Shown: piece after piece, positions 8,579 to 17,818 of the stretch
Position numbering within the stretch: the stretch's first letter is position 1
How the letters are laid out: every line of letters starts with the position of its first letter
Assembly (NCBI GenBank): GCA_002887195.1
Contig: PJAB01000232.1
Location: 1-33,065, forward strand
Length of the DNA stretch: 33,065 nucleotides
Direction of reading: 5' to 3'
Source: Chrysochromulina parva
Lineage: Eukaryota; Haptophyta; Prymnesiales; Chrysochromulinaceae
Program-made: the position numbers and the translations under genes
The notes under the pieces: model-generated
Told to the model about the DNA's origin: nothing
Database searches by the model: none
What the model saw: only the letters and a program-made list of their open reading frames with translations

Positions 8579-9182
8579 TGCTCACTTGGCTATTAGCACT
8601 CACCGTGCCGGCGACGAAGGGCCCGCCTCACCGCTCACGGCCGCTGACGCTCGCATCCAGTGCGTGCAGATGCGCTGTGAACTACATGTAACTTGTGAAC
8701 TACCGGGCGGACGGCTGTTCGAGTATCTGTGATAAGGGGGTATAAGGGGTCCCTGAGCTAGTGATAACCGTTCGCGTCGACGATGCGCTTCGGCAGTATC
8801 GAGTTTTCTATGAGTTCAACACAACGCGCTTAGCACTTCGGACTTCCTGCACTGGAATTCAAACACAACGCGCGAAACCTCTGGACACCCACGCATTCTG
8901 AGGGCCCATTCTGAGCTTACGACCTCACAGGCCCTCCACATCACAGCGAGCGATTAAAACACTCCACCCGCTCCACGCAGCATGTTGGAGCCGATGAATC
9001 TGATGACGCCGGCGCGACCCGTCTCAGGCCATGCTACGCCCCCCGAGCGGACACCGACACCCCCATGAACGCTCCTCGGAAAAGCCCCGATCATTTCACA
9101 CGTCCGTGCGCCCAAGCCTTGCTGCTCCGCGGCCGGTCGTCAGCCAGTGGCTGGCTCAGTGCACCCCCGATGCGCAGGTGGC
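8579..9182. other. Intergenic region upstream of ABHD17-like gene and downstream of HYLS1
   Basis: 604 bp holding the promoter of the ABHD17-like gene (right of 8578) and the 3' flank of HYLS1. A short repeated purine run, TAAGGGGG then TAAGGGG, occurs near 8733-8748. No exon or RNA gene could be supported. Confidence 0.45.
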
Positions 9183-10373
9183 TTAGTGCACCCACGCCAT
9201 CTGAGCGCGCTGCGCCCAGCGTAGCTCGTCCCGACGATTCTCGGTGCACGGCACGTAGCGATTGGGGTGCATCGTCTTGGATCGTGGCTGTCGCGTCTTG
9301 CCGCCGGCGTCGGGGTCGGCACTGCGCATCATTTGGCGCGTCGCCCATACGAGGTCGTCGCGCCGCTTGGATGTGGGTACCACGTATGCGTTCGGGAGGC
9401 GGCGCGATGAGGAGAGCGTCGAGGGCGGCGCCGGCGACGACGTGACCGTCACGATGCGCGGCTTGCCGGTACCGAGGAAGGTGTCGGCGCGCCATTGATG
9501 CATCCGCTTTGCATGCATCGACACGGGATCCGACTTGGCCTTGCGGGGCGTGCTGCCATAGATCTGCGAGCCTAGGCCGCCGAAGAGTTGCGAGGACGCG
9601 TTGATGATCACTCCGCCGCCAACGAACCCGTCCACGCAGGCAGCCGGAGGCGGCGGCGGCGGCATGCTGCCTGTCAACGACACCCTGTCGAGCCCGAGCG
9701 ACGCCCTCGCCGAAGTCGGCCGCGACGAGTGCAGCGTGCTGCCAAGGCTCGCGCCACCACCGGCGCCGGCGCCACGCGCAGAGTGCGGCCGCTGCTGCTC
9801 GCGTGCCGCCATAGCCGAGGCGCTCCGCAGCATCGACTTCCTGGCAGCTCCTGGGCTAGGCACCTTGGGGCGCATGGCGTCCCAGTGCGCGGGCTCGAAC
9901 GCGGGAACGCTCGCCGGCTGCTCTCCCGTCGCATCCAGGGCCTCGTCTGCCGCGGCGAATGCGGAGCCGTCCGCTGCTTGCTCGCGTGCGATGCTTCCGT
10001 CGCCTGCTACCTCCTCCGCTGCGGCGGCGGCCAAAGACGCCGGACTCATTGGCGGAGGGCGCTTCTTTGGTGCGCTTTTCGCTGGCTTAGCGCTGGCACG
10101 GCCCTTGATGGCCTTGACCGACGATGGCTTGTTCGCCGGGAGAGCAGGGCGGGTGAGCGCCGGCACGCCCGCGGCTTCAGCGGTGCTCAGTGCCGTCGGA
10201 TAGCTCAGCGGCGCATCCAGCTGGGCATCTGCCTCACCGGCCACGTCCATCTGCTCAAAGTCCTGCAGGAACTCGCGCAGGACGTTCTCGGGGATGGATG
10301 CACTATTGTAACCGAGAGCTTCGAGCTGCTCGCGCACCAGTTGCGCGTATTCGTCTTCGTCCCGCGCGCTCAT
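9183..10373 (-). CDS. HYLS1: HYLS1-like centriole/ciliogenesis protein
   Basis: A 396-residue protein starting at the ATG at 10373; the longer frame begins with TTG. The N-terminus (about 9-39), VREQLEALGYNSASIPENVL then REFLQD, matches the short N-terminal helix of HYLS1 homologues. The middle is low-complexity Ala/Pro/Ser. Before the end lies SDPVSMHAKRMHQWRAD, typical of the region preceding the HYLS-1 box. The C-terminal box (371-396) contains NRRDELRWAQRAQM. A second copy, SKRRDDLVWATRQMM, lies at 328-349. HYLS1 is a centriolar component needed for ciliogenesis (worm HYLS-1, human HYLS1), so this fits a flagellate. The family is weakly conserved; the paired N- and C-terminal motifs carry the call. 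Confidence 0.78.
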   Translation of the reverse strand: MSARDEDEYAQLVREQLEALGYNSASIPENVLREFLQDFEQMDVAGEADAQLDAPLSYPTALSTAEAAGVPALTRPALPANKPSSVKAIKGRASAKPAKSAPKKRPPPMSPASLAAAAAEEVAGDGSIAREQAADGSAFAAADEALDATGEQPASVPAFEPAHWDAMRPKVPSPGAARKSMLRSASAMAAREQQRPHSARGAGAGGGASLGSTLHSSRPTSARASLGLDRVSLTGSMPPPPPPAACVDGFVGGGVIINASSQLFGGLGSQIYGSTPRKAKSDPVSMHAKRMHQWRADTFLGTGKPRIVTVTSSPAPPSTLSSSRRLPNAYVVPTSKRRDDLVWATRQMMRSADPDAGGKTRQPRSKTMHPNRYVPCTENRRDELRWAQRAQMAWVH

Positions 10374-10574
10374 CGTTAAAAACCCAGTGAGACTCTCCCT
10401 CCCGCCTTCACAGTCCGGGACGGACTCTAACAATTGCCCAGTTCATCGGGCGACCGTGGAGTAACTGGACCGAGACGCCTCGATGACTGACAGCAATTGG
10501 GCTGGCCGCCCGACCCACGGCCCCCCTTTCCACCGTAGGTCCCCTTCGCGATACGCGCCGAGTTGGCACGAGCG
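10374..10574. promoter_or_regulatory. Divergent promoter region (HYLS1 / glycosyltransferase-like gene)
   Basis: 201 bp between opposite ATG codons. An in-frame TAG sits 36 bp before the plus-strand ATG. If that AG were a splice acceptor, an upstream exon could add an N-terminal membrane anchor to the plus-strand gene, but no such exon was found in this short interval. Confidence 0.4.
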
Positions 10575-11819
10575 ATGGCCGTCGGTGCGTCGAATGCAGC
10601 GTCGAAGGCGGCCACGTCGGCACAGCACCATGCGCCAAAGCATGCGGTTTGCGTGACAGGCTTGCAGCGCTCCTACCCGGAGATCAGCCACAACCTGCAC
10701 TACTCGCTCTCGCACCTGTACTCTGGTTGGAGACACGGTGGTGATAGTACAGCTGCAGACATGGCAGCAGCACAGGCCAGTGAGCAGCAGCGCCTGCAGC
10801 AGCGGTCTGATGCGGTGCCACGGTCGAGGCGCTCGCTAACTGGCCACGGCGAGCACGGACGTGGCGGTTGGAGCCTTGGCCGCAACGTCGCCTTCTTTGG
10901 CGTCAGGCCTGCCAACGACTCGTGGGCGACAGTCCGTACTGACCTTCCTCCGCTCGTTGGAGAGTCAATCCAGACGCCATGTGGACCATCAAGGCCTGCG
11001 TGGTTTTCTGCGTATGCTAAAACGAACGCGCAGCGGGTCACCTACGGTAACTCGTTCGTGCAGTCGCTCTGCGACCTTCGCGATTGCCTCCAGCTGGTTG
11101 AGGACAATGAGAGACGCGTTGGACGGCAGTTTCTGACGCTCGCGCGCTTGCGGCTCGACCTCGCTTGGGAGACACCGCTGACGATGCCGCAAGTCTTACA
11201 GCCCAATGTCGTCTACACGGCGCGTATGAACACCAAGGCGGGTGTCAACGACAAGTGGGCCATCGGCCGCCGTGCGCCGATGCTTGCGTACCTCACTCGC
11301 GTGCAGTTTATCGAGAAGGCTAACAGGCTGTACAACCGCACCGCAGCCTCTGCGGCGCTCCGTGCATCGATTGCGCGAGACGGGCTGCTGCACTACGAGT
11401 GCCCACTGGGCAGCAACAACAAGGCGTTCGTGTGCCACCCGAGGCGCATTCGCGGCGCAGAGTGGCAGTACGAATCTGCCGCCCAGGGAGCACTTAGCCA
11501 CACGCCGCAACGACGTCGCTTCACTCTGACGAGCGAAAGCTTCCTGCACTGGGCGCTCTGGCGACAGAACGTTAGCGTGGGCTACGACCCGTCGTGGATG
11601 TTCTGCAAGTTTGGCAACTCGATCAACACGACGTCGAGGATCTGCGTGCCGCGCATGCGCAAGCGGAAAAGCTGCGGGAGCCTCGTCTGCCAAGGCGGTC
11701 TCACCGACTGCTTTTGCCACAACACGACCTGCTCGCCGACCCAGTGGTACTGCGAAAATGTGGCCGGCAAGCAGCTATCGTTAGACCCATGGGATAGTAG
11801 CCAGCCAGCGTTGTATTGA
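10575..11819 (+). CDS. Putative glycosyltransferase-like protein with Cys-rich C-terminus
   Basis: 414 residues from the first ATG (the frame itself opens at a TTG). Visible features: AVCVTGLQRSYPEI near residue 26, in the position of the first beta strand of many glycosyltransferases; LARLRLDLAWE followed later by NDKWAIGRRAPM, a Asp-containing arrangement seen in uncharacterised sugar-transferase-like algal proteins; SESFLHWALW; and a Cys-rich tail with about nine Cys and NTT/NTS sequons. These suggest a luminal Golgi or secreted enzyme. No signal peptide or anchor is seen at the N-terminus, so an upstream exon may be missing. No specific family, donor or acceptor can be named. It is divergent from HYLS1. 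Confidence 0.6.
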   Translation: MAVGASNAASKAATSAQHHAPKHAVCVTGLQRSYPEISHNLHYSLSHLYSGWRHGGDSTAADMAAAQASEQQRLQQRSDAVPRSRRSLTGHGEHGRGGWSLGRNVAFFGVRPANDSWATVRTDLPPLVGESIQTPCGPSRPAWFSAYAKTNAQRVTYGNSFVQSLCDLRDCLQLVEDNERRVGRQFLTLARLRLDLAWETPLTMPQVLQPNVVYTARMNTKAGVNDKWAIGRRAPMLAYLTRVQFIEKANRLYNRTAASAALRASIARDGLLHYECPLGSNNKAFVCHPRRIRGAEWQYESAAQGALSHTPQRRRFTLTSESFLHWALWRQNVSVGYDPSWMFCKFGNSINTTSRICVPRMRKRKSCGSLVCQGGLTDCFCHNTTCSPTQWYCENVAGKQLSLDPWDSSQPALY

Positions 11820-13308
11820 CAGCACGCCGCGCGGCGCGAACGTGCCGTCCTATCCACGCGCGCGACTCCAGCTTATGCACCCAGCCGCGACCAGTCCCTA
11901 CCGTGGGAGCCGTCGGCGTCGCCCACCTGCAGCTGCACCGACTGCAGGTCCGTCGGACGCCCTGGCAGTATCGATGTGAATGTTACTAGTAGTATGTTGG
12001 CTTGTTGGGCGTTCGTGGTCGCGAGTCTGCGCGGGACCGCGAGATTTTGCGCGACCTTGCACCTTCGGAGGAGGGTCGGGTTTACGAGTGGGTTTCAACA
12101 CTCAGCTCTCGGGTCCGTTACCCTATGGTGTTTCAACATAGTGTCGAGACGGCGAAAGGGCGAATATCGTATGAATAACGGGTTCGAACGCCGTGCAGGT
12201 GCACCGGGTTACTTCGAGAAGCCGTTAGTCGTCCTCGACCTCGTGCTCGTCGGCATTTAGTCGGCATTAAAGTCAGCGTGCGCGCGCGTCGCAAATAATC
12301 GAAAGTTGTGGCGCCGAGCGGCAAACTGAAAACGCTCACAGGGACACATGCCCTCAGGCCGGGCTCCGCAGAGTTAACAGAGTCACGGACACTCAGCTTG
12401 AAATCAGGGTATGAGGATTGATGGATTGTGTGCGATGCATCCAGAACCAGATATGAATTAAATATGAATCCCTCCCCTACCCGCCCTTTTAGCCCCTTGG
12501 ATAAATCACTCAGTTTGAAATCAGGGAATGAGGTGGAGGAACACGGTTCATTCGCGACGAGGTTGATCAACCCACAACCGGGAACGAGCTCTCGTGAGGA
12601 TCGTGAAAATCCAGAGACCACGATCGGATTAAAGAGACGATTCACGATACATGACTATGTCTATGCACTATCGTTGATCGTACACTAGTAGTTAACGTTA
12701 ACGGTAATGTTCTCGCCGAGACTGCAGACTCGCCCCGAGCGTGCCCACCTACCCATGCCCGGCCCGAGCACCAGGCCAGGCGGAGTCCCAAGATCCTACT
12801 TTTCCTAGATGGTAGATCGGCCGCACGCGTGCCGCCCGGAGGACCCACAGGCCACACGCCACACCCAGGACCGCGAGGCAGCGGCGAGGCCCCTTGTTCG
12901 CGTTGTTGGCGTGGGTAAAACCGACTGAACAAAAAATCATAAACATAATCAAACTTCAAAGACAAGAATGATGCACGCCGACACGCCGCCCCCCCGATCG
13001 TCCCCCGGGGCTCCACACCTAGACATTGGGTCATGGATTTAGGTGTTGCGGGTGACAAACAATGCACATGCCCAGTCTGACGGTGCTCGAGCGCTCCAAC
13101 ATCGCATGTGCGCCAGCCAGTCGCCGACCTGTCGCAAAGCGCCGCATCGCACATGCGCCCTTACGCGTGCAGGGACACGGCGGCCGCCGTGCGCTGATCC
13201 AACTTTGCCTTCAACTTTCACTCTGATCTGGCTCGTCCGAGGTGGAGGGCTCGTCGGCAGCGTTGGTCTGCTGGTAGAGTGATCCACGCGTGCATCATCC
13301 CTCGCCCT
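11820..13308. other. Long gene-poor interval between two convergent genes
   Basis: About 1.49 kb with no supported gene. It is patchily AT-rich, unlike the coding DNA around it. It contains an imperfect 26 bp direct repeat (12391-12416 and 12508-12533), a 12 bp palindrome GTTAACGTTAAC at 12691-12702, and a small duplication of GTCGGCATT near 12250-12268. A minus-strand frame at 12133-12645 has no ATG and no family features. It may be the decayed remains of a mobile element, but no terminal repeats or protein motifs show this. Confidence 0.45.
12391..12533. repeat. Imperfect 26 bp direct repeat, 117 bp apart
   Basis: Copy 1 (12391-12416) and copy 2 (12508-12533) share the core TTGAAATCAGGG and agree at 24 of 26 positions. 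The spacing of 117 bp is a multiple of three. No third copy was found in the window. Confidence 0.8.
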
Positions 13309-15579
13309 TCAGTGCGTGCCGAGCATGTCCGCGATCCCCTTCTTGCGCAGCGTCTCGTCGAACCGGTCTAACGCCTCCGCCTTGGCCCGCTCGGCGGCCA
13401 CGTTAGCCTGCGCTTGCTCGAACATGAAGCCGCGCTTCGCGCGCCGCTCTGCCACACGCGCGTTTATGTCGTCGAGCCACTTCTTGGCAGTGCGCTTCTG
13501 TTCGAGGTTGTTCTCGCGAATCTGGCGCTTCATTTCCGCCTCTTTCTCTGCAATCTGCTTCTTGCGGTCGCGCGAGCTGCCCGTGATCTCCTCCAGCCTC
13601 TTGGCCACCTCGGCCGTTGCCGCCTTCTGCTGCTGCTGACGCATCTCTTCTTCCTTCTTCTTGGCCTCCTCTTTCTTCTTGGCCTCAGCGAGCTCTTGCT
13701 CGAGCTTCTCTTTGCGCGCTATGAAGAGCTTGGTCGTCTCCGAGATCAGCGCCGCCTTCTGGTGAAGCGCTGGAAAGTCGGGCGGGTTCGAGCGTCCCAC
13801 GGGGGCCTGCGTGGCCAGGTACGGCCAGCGTTGCTCGGGCATCATGAGCGCGTCGCGCCGCATGTCCTGCTGCTCCATGTACCGCTTCATCTTGCGCTTC
13901 TCGTCGCGTCGCTCCTTGATCGGCGCCATGTCCATTCGGAAGGGCGCGGGCACTGTCGGCTGATACGAGCTGCGCTTGCGCGCCTGCCGCCGCTCGTCCT
14001 CGAGGTGCTTGCGCTTGAAGTATGCATCGTATCCCTCGGGAGGCTCGTCCGTGATGCGCGGCGTCAGCGTGAGCTCCTTATCGAGCTCCGCCTGGATGCG
14101 CTCCGCCTCGGCGGCCTTCCTGGCGCGCTCGGTCTCCTTGTGCAATTGCATGCGCGGCGGCAGTTTCGATTTGGCGAGCAGCCGGAGCGCGTCCTGCGCG
14201 CACTTTTCGCGCCGCTCAGACTCGCGGATCCGCATCATCTCCCAGCGCGGCTCCGACATCGAGCGAGGGACTTCCCTCGCCCTGTAAGGCCTTCGCGTGC
14301 CGACGTCCTCGGCCTCGGCTGCCTTGAACAGCATCTCGCCGTACGCGTCGTCGGCGTGGCCCTCGGTCGGGCTCGCTTTGCGCTCCGACCTCGATTGGAA
14401 GGAGAAGGGCTGCGGCACCGTCCGCCGCACCTGGCGCCGCTCGCGCGACTTCTCCTCCAGCATCTGCATCTGCTTCATGTACAGGCCAGGCTCGTTGGTC
14501 GCGGGCACCGGACGCGCCTTGTTCTCCTTACGAGCTTCCTCGAGCGCCTTGCGTTCCTCGGCGAGCTCGTTGCGCATCTTGCGCAGAGCAGCCGCGTCAT
14601 GCTTCGGCCGGTGCTCGAAGCTGAATGGGGTGGGCACCGTGATTCGCGGACGCTCCTTGGGCGCCGACGCGGGGCGCACCGGCATGCGCACCGGCAGCGA
14701 GGCGGACGCGCTCGTCGCGAGACTGGCGAGACGTTGCTGAGGACCTGGCGGCAGCGCACCCGACGCGCCTCCCCGAGTTGAGATCGATGCCCGTGCTGAG
14801 CTGCTGCCGCCATGGCCGCGGAATTCGCCTTGAGGGCGGGTCTCGTCGACGGCCAGTCGCTCCGCCACATAGCCGCTCCGCTGCGCGGCGCGAGCCTGCG
14901 CTTCGCGCGTCCGTTGCGCCGCCTCCTCGGCCGCCTCGCGGCGCGCCTGTGCCTCGCGCGCATACCGGGACGCTGCCACCGCCTCGGCGCGCGAAGCGGC
15001 CGCCTGCGCCATCTCGCGCCGTGCACCGCCCGGCCGATTCATGGGCATTGACTCGTCGATCGAGGCCGACGACGAGGGAAGCCGCGCCGAGTGACTGCCG
15101 CCGGCGGTGGCAGTGCTAGGAGCGGTGCTGTAGACAGCGGACGCAGATGGCATGGCCGGAGGCTCGTTGAGAAGTGGCCGTGAGAAGTTGGGCCGCGGCG
15201 GCATCGCAGGTGCGGAACCCCCAACGGCTGAGCGCGCCGCACTAGCCGCGCTGCCAATCCGATGACCAACGAGGCCGAGGTCGGGCTCCTCACTATAGAG
15301 CGGCGGTGCGGCGGCCACTGACGAGGTGTAGTAGGGCGGCCGTGGCGCAGGCTCATCGTCCTCACGAAGCACGCGGCCGAATCGGCGCATCGTCGCGGCA
15401 TGCTCCTCGTGCAATCGCGCGAGGTCATCGACGCTTGTGCCGAGTTGCGCAGCAGGGCCTCCAGGGCCGAGCAGCATCGGACCGGAATTCCGCTCGAGGG
15501 CATCGAGCTCTGCACGCAGGTGCGCAAGCGCCGACTCGGTGGCGCGCGCCCGATCGAGGGACGCATAGGGTTCATCCAT
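13309..15579 (-). CDS. FAM161-family centriole/axoneme scaffold protein
   Basis: 756 residues from the ATG at 15579; the frame upstream opens with TTG. The N-terminal half is low-complexity Ala/Ser/Arg with a short helical segment. The C-terminal half is the FAM161 (UPF0564) domain: repeated PFSF/PFRM boxes after TVP (ITVPTPFSFEHR, TVPQPFSFQSR, TVPAPFRMD), KARPVPATNEPGLYMK, the ERRDEKRKMKRY coiled coil, EQRWPYLAT, a long Glu/Lys/Gln-rich coiled coil, and the closing RGFMFEQAQANVAAERA ... LRKKGI, which mirrors the end of animal FAM161A. FAM161A binds microtubules and is part of the inner scaffold of centrioles and the connecting cilium. A (CTTGA)n repeat lies about 100 bp upstream of the start. 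No introns. Confidence 0.9.
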   Translation of the reverse strand: MDEPYASLDRARATESALAHLRAELDALERNSGPMLLGPGGPAAQLGTSVDDLARLHEEHAATMRRFGRVLREDDEPAPRPPYYTSSVAAAPPLYSEEPDLGLVGHRIGSAASAARSAVGGSAPAMPPRPNFSRPLLNEPPAMPSASAVYSTAPSTATAGGSHSARLPSSSASIDESMPMNRPGGARREMAQAAASRAEAVAASRYAREAQARREAAEEAAQRTREAQARAAQRSGYVAERLAVDETRPQGEFRGHGGSSSARASISTRGGASGALPPGPQQRLASLATSASASLPVRMPVRPASAPKERPRITVPTPFSFEHRPKHDAAALRKMRNELAEERKALEEARKENKARPVPATNEPGLYMKQMQMLEEKSRERRQVRRTVPQPFSFQSRSERKASPTEGHADDAYGEMLFKAAEAEDVGTRRPYRAREVPRSMSEPRWEMMRIRESERREKCAQDALRLLAKSKLPPRMQLHKETERARKAAEAERIQAELDKELTLTPRITDEPPEGYDAYFKRKHLEDERRQARKRSSYQPTVPAPFRMDMAPIKERRDEKRKMKRYMEQQDMRRDALMMPEQRWPYLATQAPVGRSNPPDFPALHQKAALISETTKLFIARKEKLEQELAEAKKKEEAKKKEEEMRQQQQKAATAEVAKRLEEITGSSRDRKKQIAEKEAEMKRQIRENNLEQKRTAKKWLDDINARVAERRAKRGFMFEQAQANVAAERAKAEALDRFDETLRKKGIADMLGTH

Positions 15580-15661
15580 GGCGAACAACGCCGCTAGCGG
15601 GAGGGTTGGGAAAAGCGACGGTGAGTCGGCGGGTGAGCCTTGTCGCGGGAGGTCCCCTCGA

Positions 15662-15698
15662 GTCAAGTCTGTAGTAGACAAGTCAAGTCAAGTCAAGC
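15662..15698. repeat. (CAAGT)n / (CTTGA)n pentanucleotide repeat upstream of FAM161
   Basis: 15679-15697 is (CAAGT)3CAAG, with a partial further copy at 15662-15668. Read in the direction of the FAM161 gene it is (CTTGA)n, about 100 bp before the ATG. The same repeat in the same orientation precedes the KLC-like gene at 30358-30383. Confidence 0.85.
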
Positions 15699-15744
15699 TT
15701 TAGACCACTCCCGTTCCCCTTCAAGCCGGCGCGCATGGGGAGGC

Positions 15745-15777
15745 GAGGCGCCGGCGAGGCGCCGGCGAGGCGCCGGC
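15745..15777. repeat. Three tandem copies of an 11 bp GC-rich unit
   Basis: Three perfect copies of GAGGCGCCGGC, followed by a G-rich run. A simple minisatellite in non-coding DNA. Confidence 0.85.
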
Positions 15778-16294
15778 GGGGCCGGGGGGCTGCCAGGGCC
15801 CCTCCAGGCGCAATCTAGGAAAATTGTTTAGAACCTGCCGGCTGATCACTCGCTGAAATCTTATACATGTCGACCAAACCAAACTCAACTACGTAGCTGC
15901 GTCGAGGTCAGAAACCCGGTTCCCCGTCCCGCCCACCGTGGTCGAGGTCGTGGACCCGTCTCGTCTTCTAGAGGACCGGACAGAGACGGATAGGGGCAGA
16001 GGGGCAGATACACACGCATTGCTCATCGTCTCACAGCGCATCATGAGTCCACGGCACACCATACGATGAATCCGTGGACTTCACGTCCACGAACTGCGAT
16101 TCCGTCGAGCACGAAGCCCCCGAGGGCAGCTGGCCAACCAGCTGCCGTCGTGCCCTCCGAGGCCGCGCGAGACGCAGCCGCGCACACCAAGCGCGGACAG
16201 CAAGCCTCAGGAGGGGGCCGGACGAGATGAACAAGGCACCGGGCAGCTCGCAAAACCAGCAGAGGGATCAGACCTCGGCCGGCCCCTGCGGCGC

Positions 16295-16791
16295 TCAGGC
16301 GACCTTGCCCGTGGACGGGTCGATGCGCTTGCCGTGCACGAGGCCCGTGGTCGGGTCCGTGCCCTGCGGGCGGCGGAAGAGCAGAATGTGCGGCTCCGGC
16401 CTGCGCAAGAGAGACGTGCACGGCAGCGAGGCGTCTGAGTGCAAGCCCGAGCGATCAGGGCAGGTAGAAGGCGTCGCGCGCGCGGGTCTCCGCGCACCGG
16501 TGGATGGCGTAGTGCACCCAGCCGCGGCTCTGCTGCACGCCGAGGCCGCGCCACTCGCTCTCCGATAGCAGGCGACCCTTGGGCGCGCCTTTGGAGACGT
16601 GCTTGGGCAGGATCACGTGGCTGCGCGCGCGGCACAGGCGAGCAGTGGTCAGACATCCAGAGTGATTGCTGTTGGGCGTAAGCGGCAGGTGCGCGCATCG
16701 TCAGGCCTGGGAAAATGGAAAAAGGCGCGCACCGGTACTCGAAGTCATCGTCGAAGTACTTCTCGCTGTACTCGATGTCCTGTGACGCCAT
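16295..16791 (-). CDS. CKS1: Cyclin-dependent kinase regulatory subunit CKS1, three exons
   Basis: Exons 16791-16733, 16620-16498 and 16400-16295 encode 95 residues. Exon 1 gives [16 protein letters not shown], exon 2 [10 protein letters not shown] then [25 protein letters not shown], and exon 3 [11 protein letters not shown]. All hallmark CKS elements are there: the YS-KY-D start, the anion-binding Arg, [17 protein letters not shown], and the [13 protein letters not shown] strand-exchange hinge. CKS proteins bind CDKs and phosphorylated substrates to promote multisite phosphorylation in the cell cycle. The C-terminus is about 20 residues longer than human CKS1 and contains DPTTG and DPSTG. 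Both exon junctions split an Arg codon (CG/N), and only this splicing keeps the frame. It is divergent from the WW-domain gene. Confidence 0.95.
16401..16497 (-). other. CKS1 intron 2 (97 bp)
   Basis: On the minus strand it begins GTGCGCGG and ends TTGCGCAG, phase 2. Removal joins HYAIHR to PEPHILLF; reading through gives a short, wrong C-terminus. Confidence 0.92.
16621..16732 (-). other. CKS1 intron 1 (112 bp)
   Basis: On the minus strand it begins GTGCGCGC and ends CGCGCAG, phase 2. It joins FEYR to HVILPK. It has a T-rich stretch but no strong polypyrimidine tract. Confidence 0.92.
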
Positions 16792-17237
16792 GATGCCTGC
16801 GCGCGAGCAACGAGCACAGGTACAGGTGAGTGAGCGCCTGCCTGCGGCTGAGATGCACTCGCAGCGTGGCAGAGCTCGTTGGCAGAGCCGGACGCGCTGG
16901 GGACGCGGCCGGTAGGCGGGTGCAGATGTATGCGTGCGATGGTCAGGCTCCCGCAACGCAGGCGCGAGCCTCCGTGGGCATGGCGCGCGCGACAGAGCGC
17001 CACGCCAGGCCTGGTGACCTGAGGGATTGCGGCGGCTTGAAGGGGGCGGCGGCGGCAGGGCGCTCAGATGAGCAATCGATTCCACACCAAACGGTTCGAG
17101 AGGAACCTTCCCGCAGTAACGCAATCACTCGGAATGGAACTAACGCAGTGCATACTCGCGCGCTGTATTGAGCGAACGCTCGGATTTCTTTTTTGCGCCT
17201 GCACGGGGCCGTCCACTCCTCGTCTCCGGTCGCCCAA
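16792..17237. promoter_or_regulatory. Divergent promoter region (CKS1 / WW-domain gene)
   Basis: 446 bp between opposite ATG codons. It is GC-rich on the CKS1 side and more AT-rich near 17060-17195, with a T6 run before the WW gene. Open frames crossing it are read-through of CKS1 introns or lack family features. No CpG-independent motif stood out. Confidence 0.4.
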
Positions 17238-17776
17238 ATGCCGCCAGCCGGCCGGCGTCTGCGCGGGGGCTGGGAGCAGCTCGAGGACGCGCATGGCAAC
17301 GCCTACTACTACCACAAGGTTTCCAAGACGACCACGTGGGAGCTGCCCGAAATGCTCCGCCCAAAGGCGAAAACGACAGCCGCAGTCACAGCCATTGCTG
17401 GCGCGCAGCTGCCTACGCAAAAGTGGCGCGAGTTCACGACTGCATCGGGGCAGCGGTATTTCTTTAATAATGAGACTCGACAGACGACGTGGCAGCTGCC
17501 CGTTGAGCTCGGCGGAGAAGAACCCGCAGGCATCACAGACGCGGCGGCAGCGGCAGCGGCCGCGGCCGCTGCCGCCGCCAGTGCAGCCACTGCGGCAGCG
17601 TCAGCCGCTCTCGAGTTCTTCCGGCCACTCTTTGGTACGCATGATGCAGAGGGGGGTACTTCCTCCGCGCCGGATCCACAACCGCAGTCGTCGCCGCCTA
17701 AGCAGCAGCAGCCGCAGCAGCCGCAGCAGCACTCGTCGCCGCCAAGGCAGCAGCAGCAGCACTCGTCGCCGCCAAG

Positions 17777-17818
<42 letters not shown>

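Larger units (their letters stand above)
15580..16294. other. Intergenic region: FAM161 promoter and CKS1 3' flank
   Basis: 715 bp. Near FAM161 it carries the CTTGA-type repeats. Further right is an 11 bp GC-rich tandem repeat. From 15800 to 16290 no gene, RNA or repeat was supported. Confidence 0.5.

Noticed and set aside
12160..12215. tRNA-like B-box (GGGTTCGAAC)
   Set aside because: The closing base of the T loop is wrong and no acceptor or anticodon stem can be built around it.
12133..12645. 170-residue minus-strand frame with two PDFKLS repeats
   Set aside because: It starts with GTG, has no ATG or known domain, and the repeat is explained by the 26 bp DNA repeat.
13414..14781. 455-residue plus-strand open frame opposite FAM161
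   Set aside because: Antisense of a clear FAM161 gene; Leu/Arg/His-rich composition typical of a shadow frame.
16207..17124. 305-residue minus-strand frame over CKS1
   Set aside because: It reads through CKS1 introns, contains only exon 1 in the right frame and then loses all CKS motifs.
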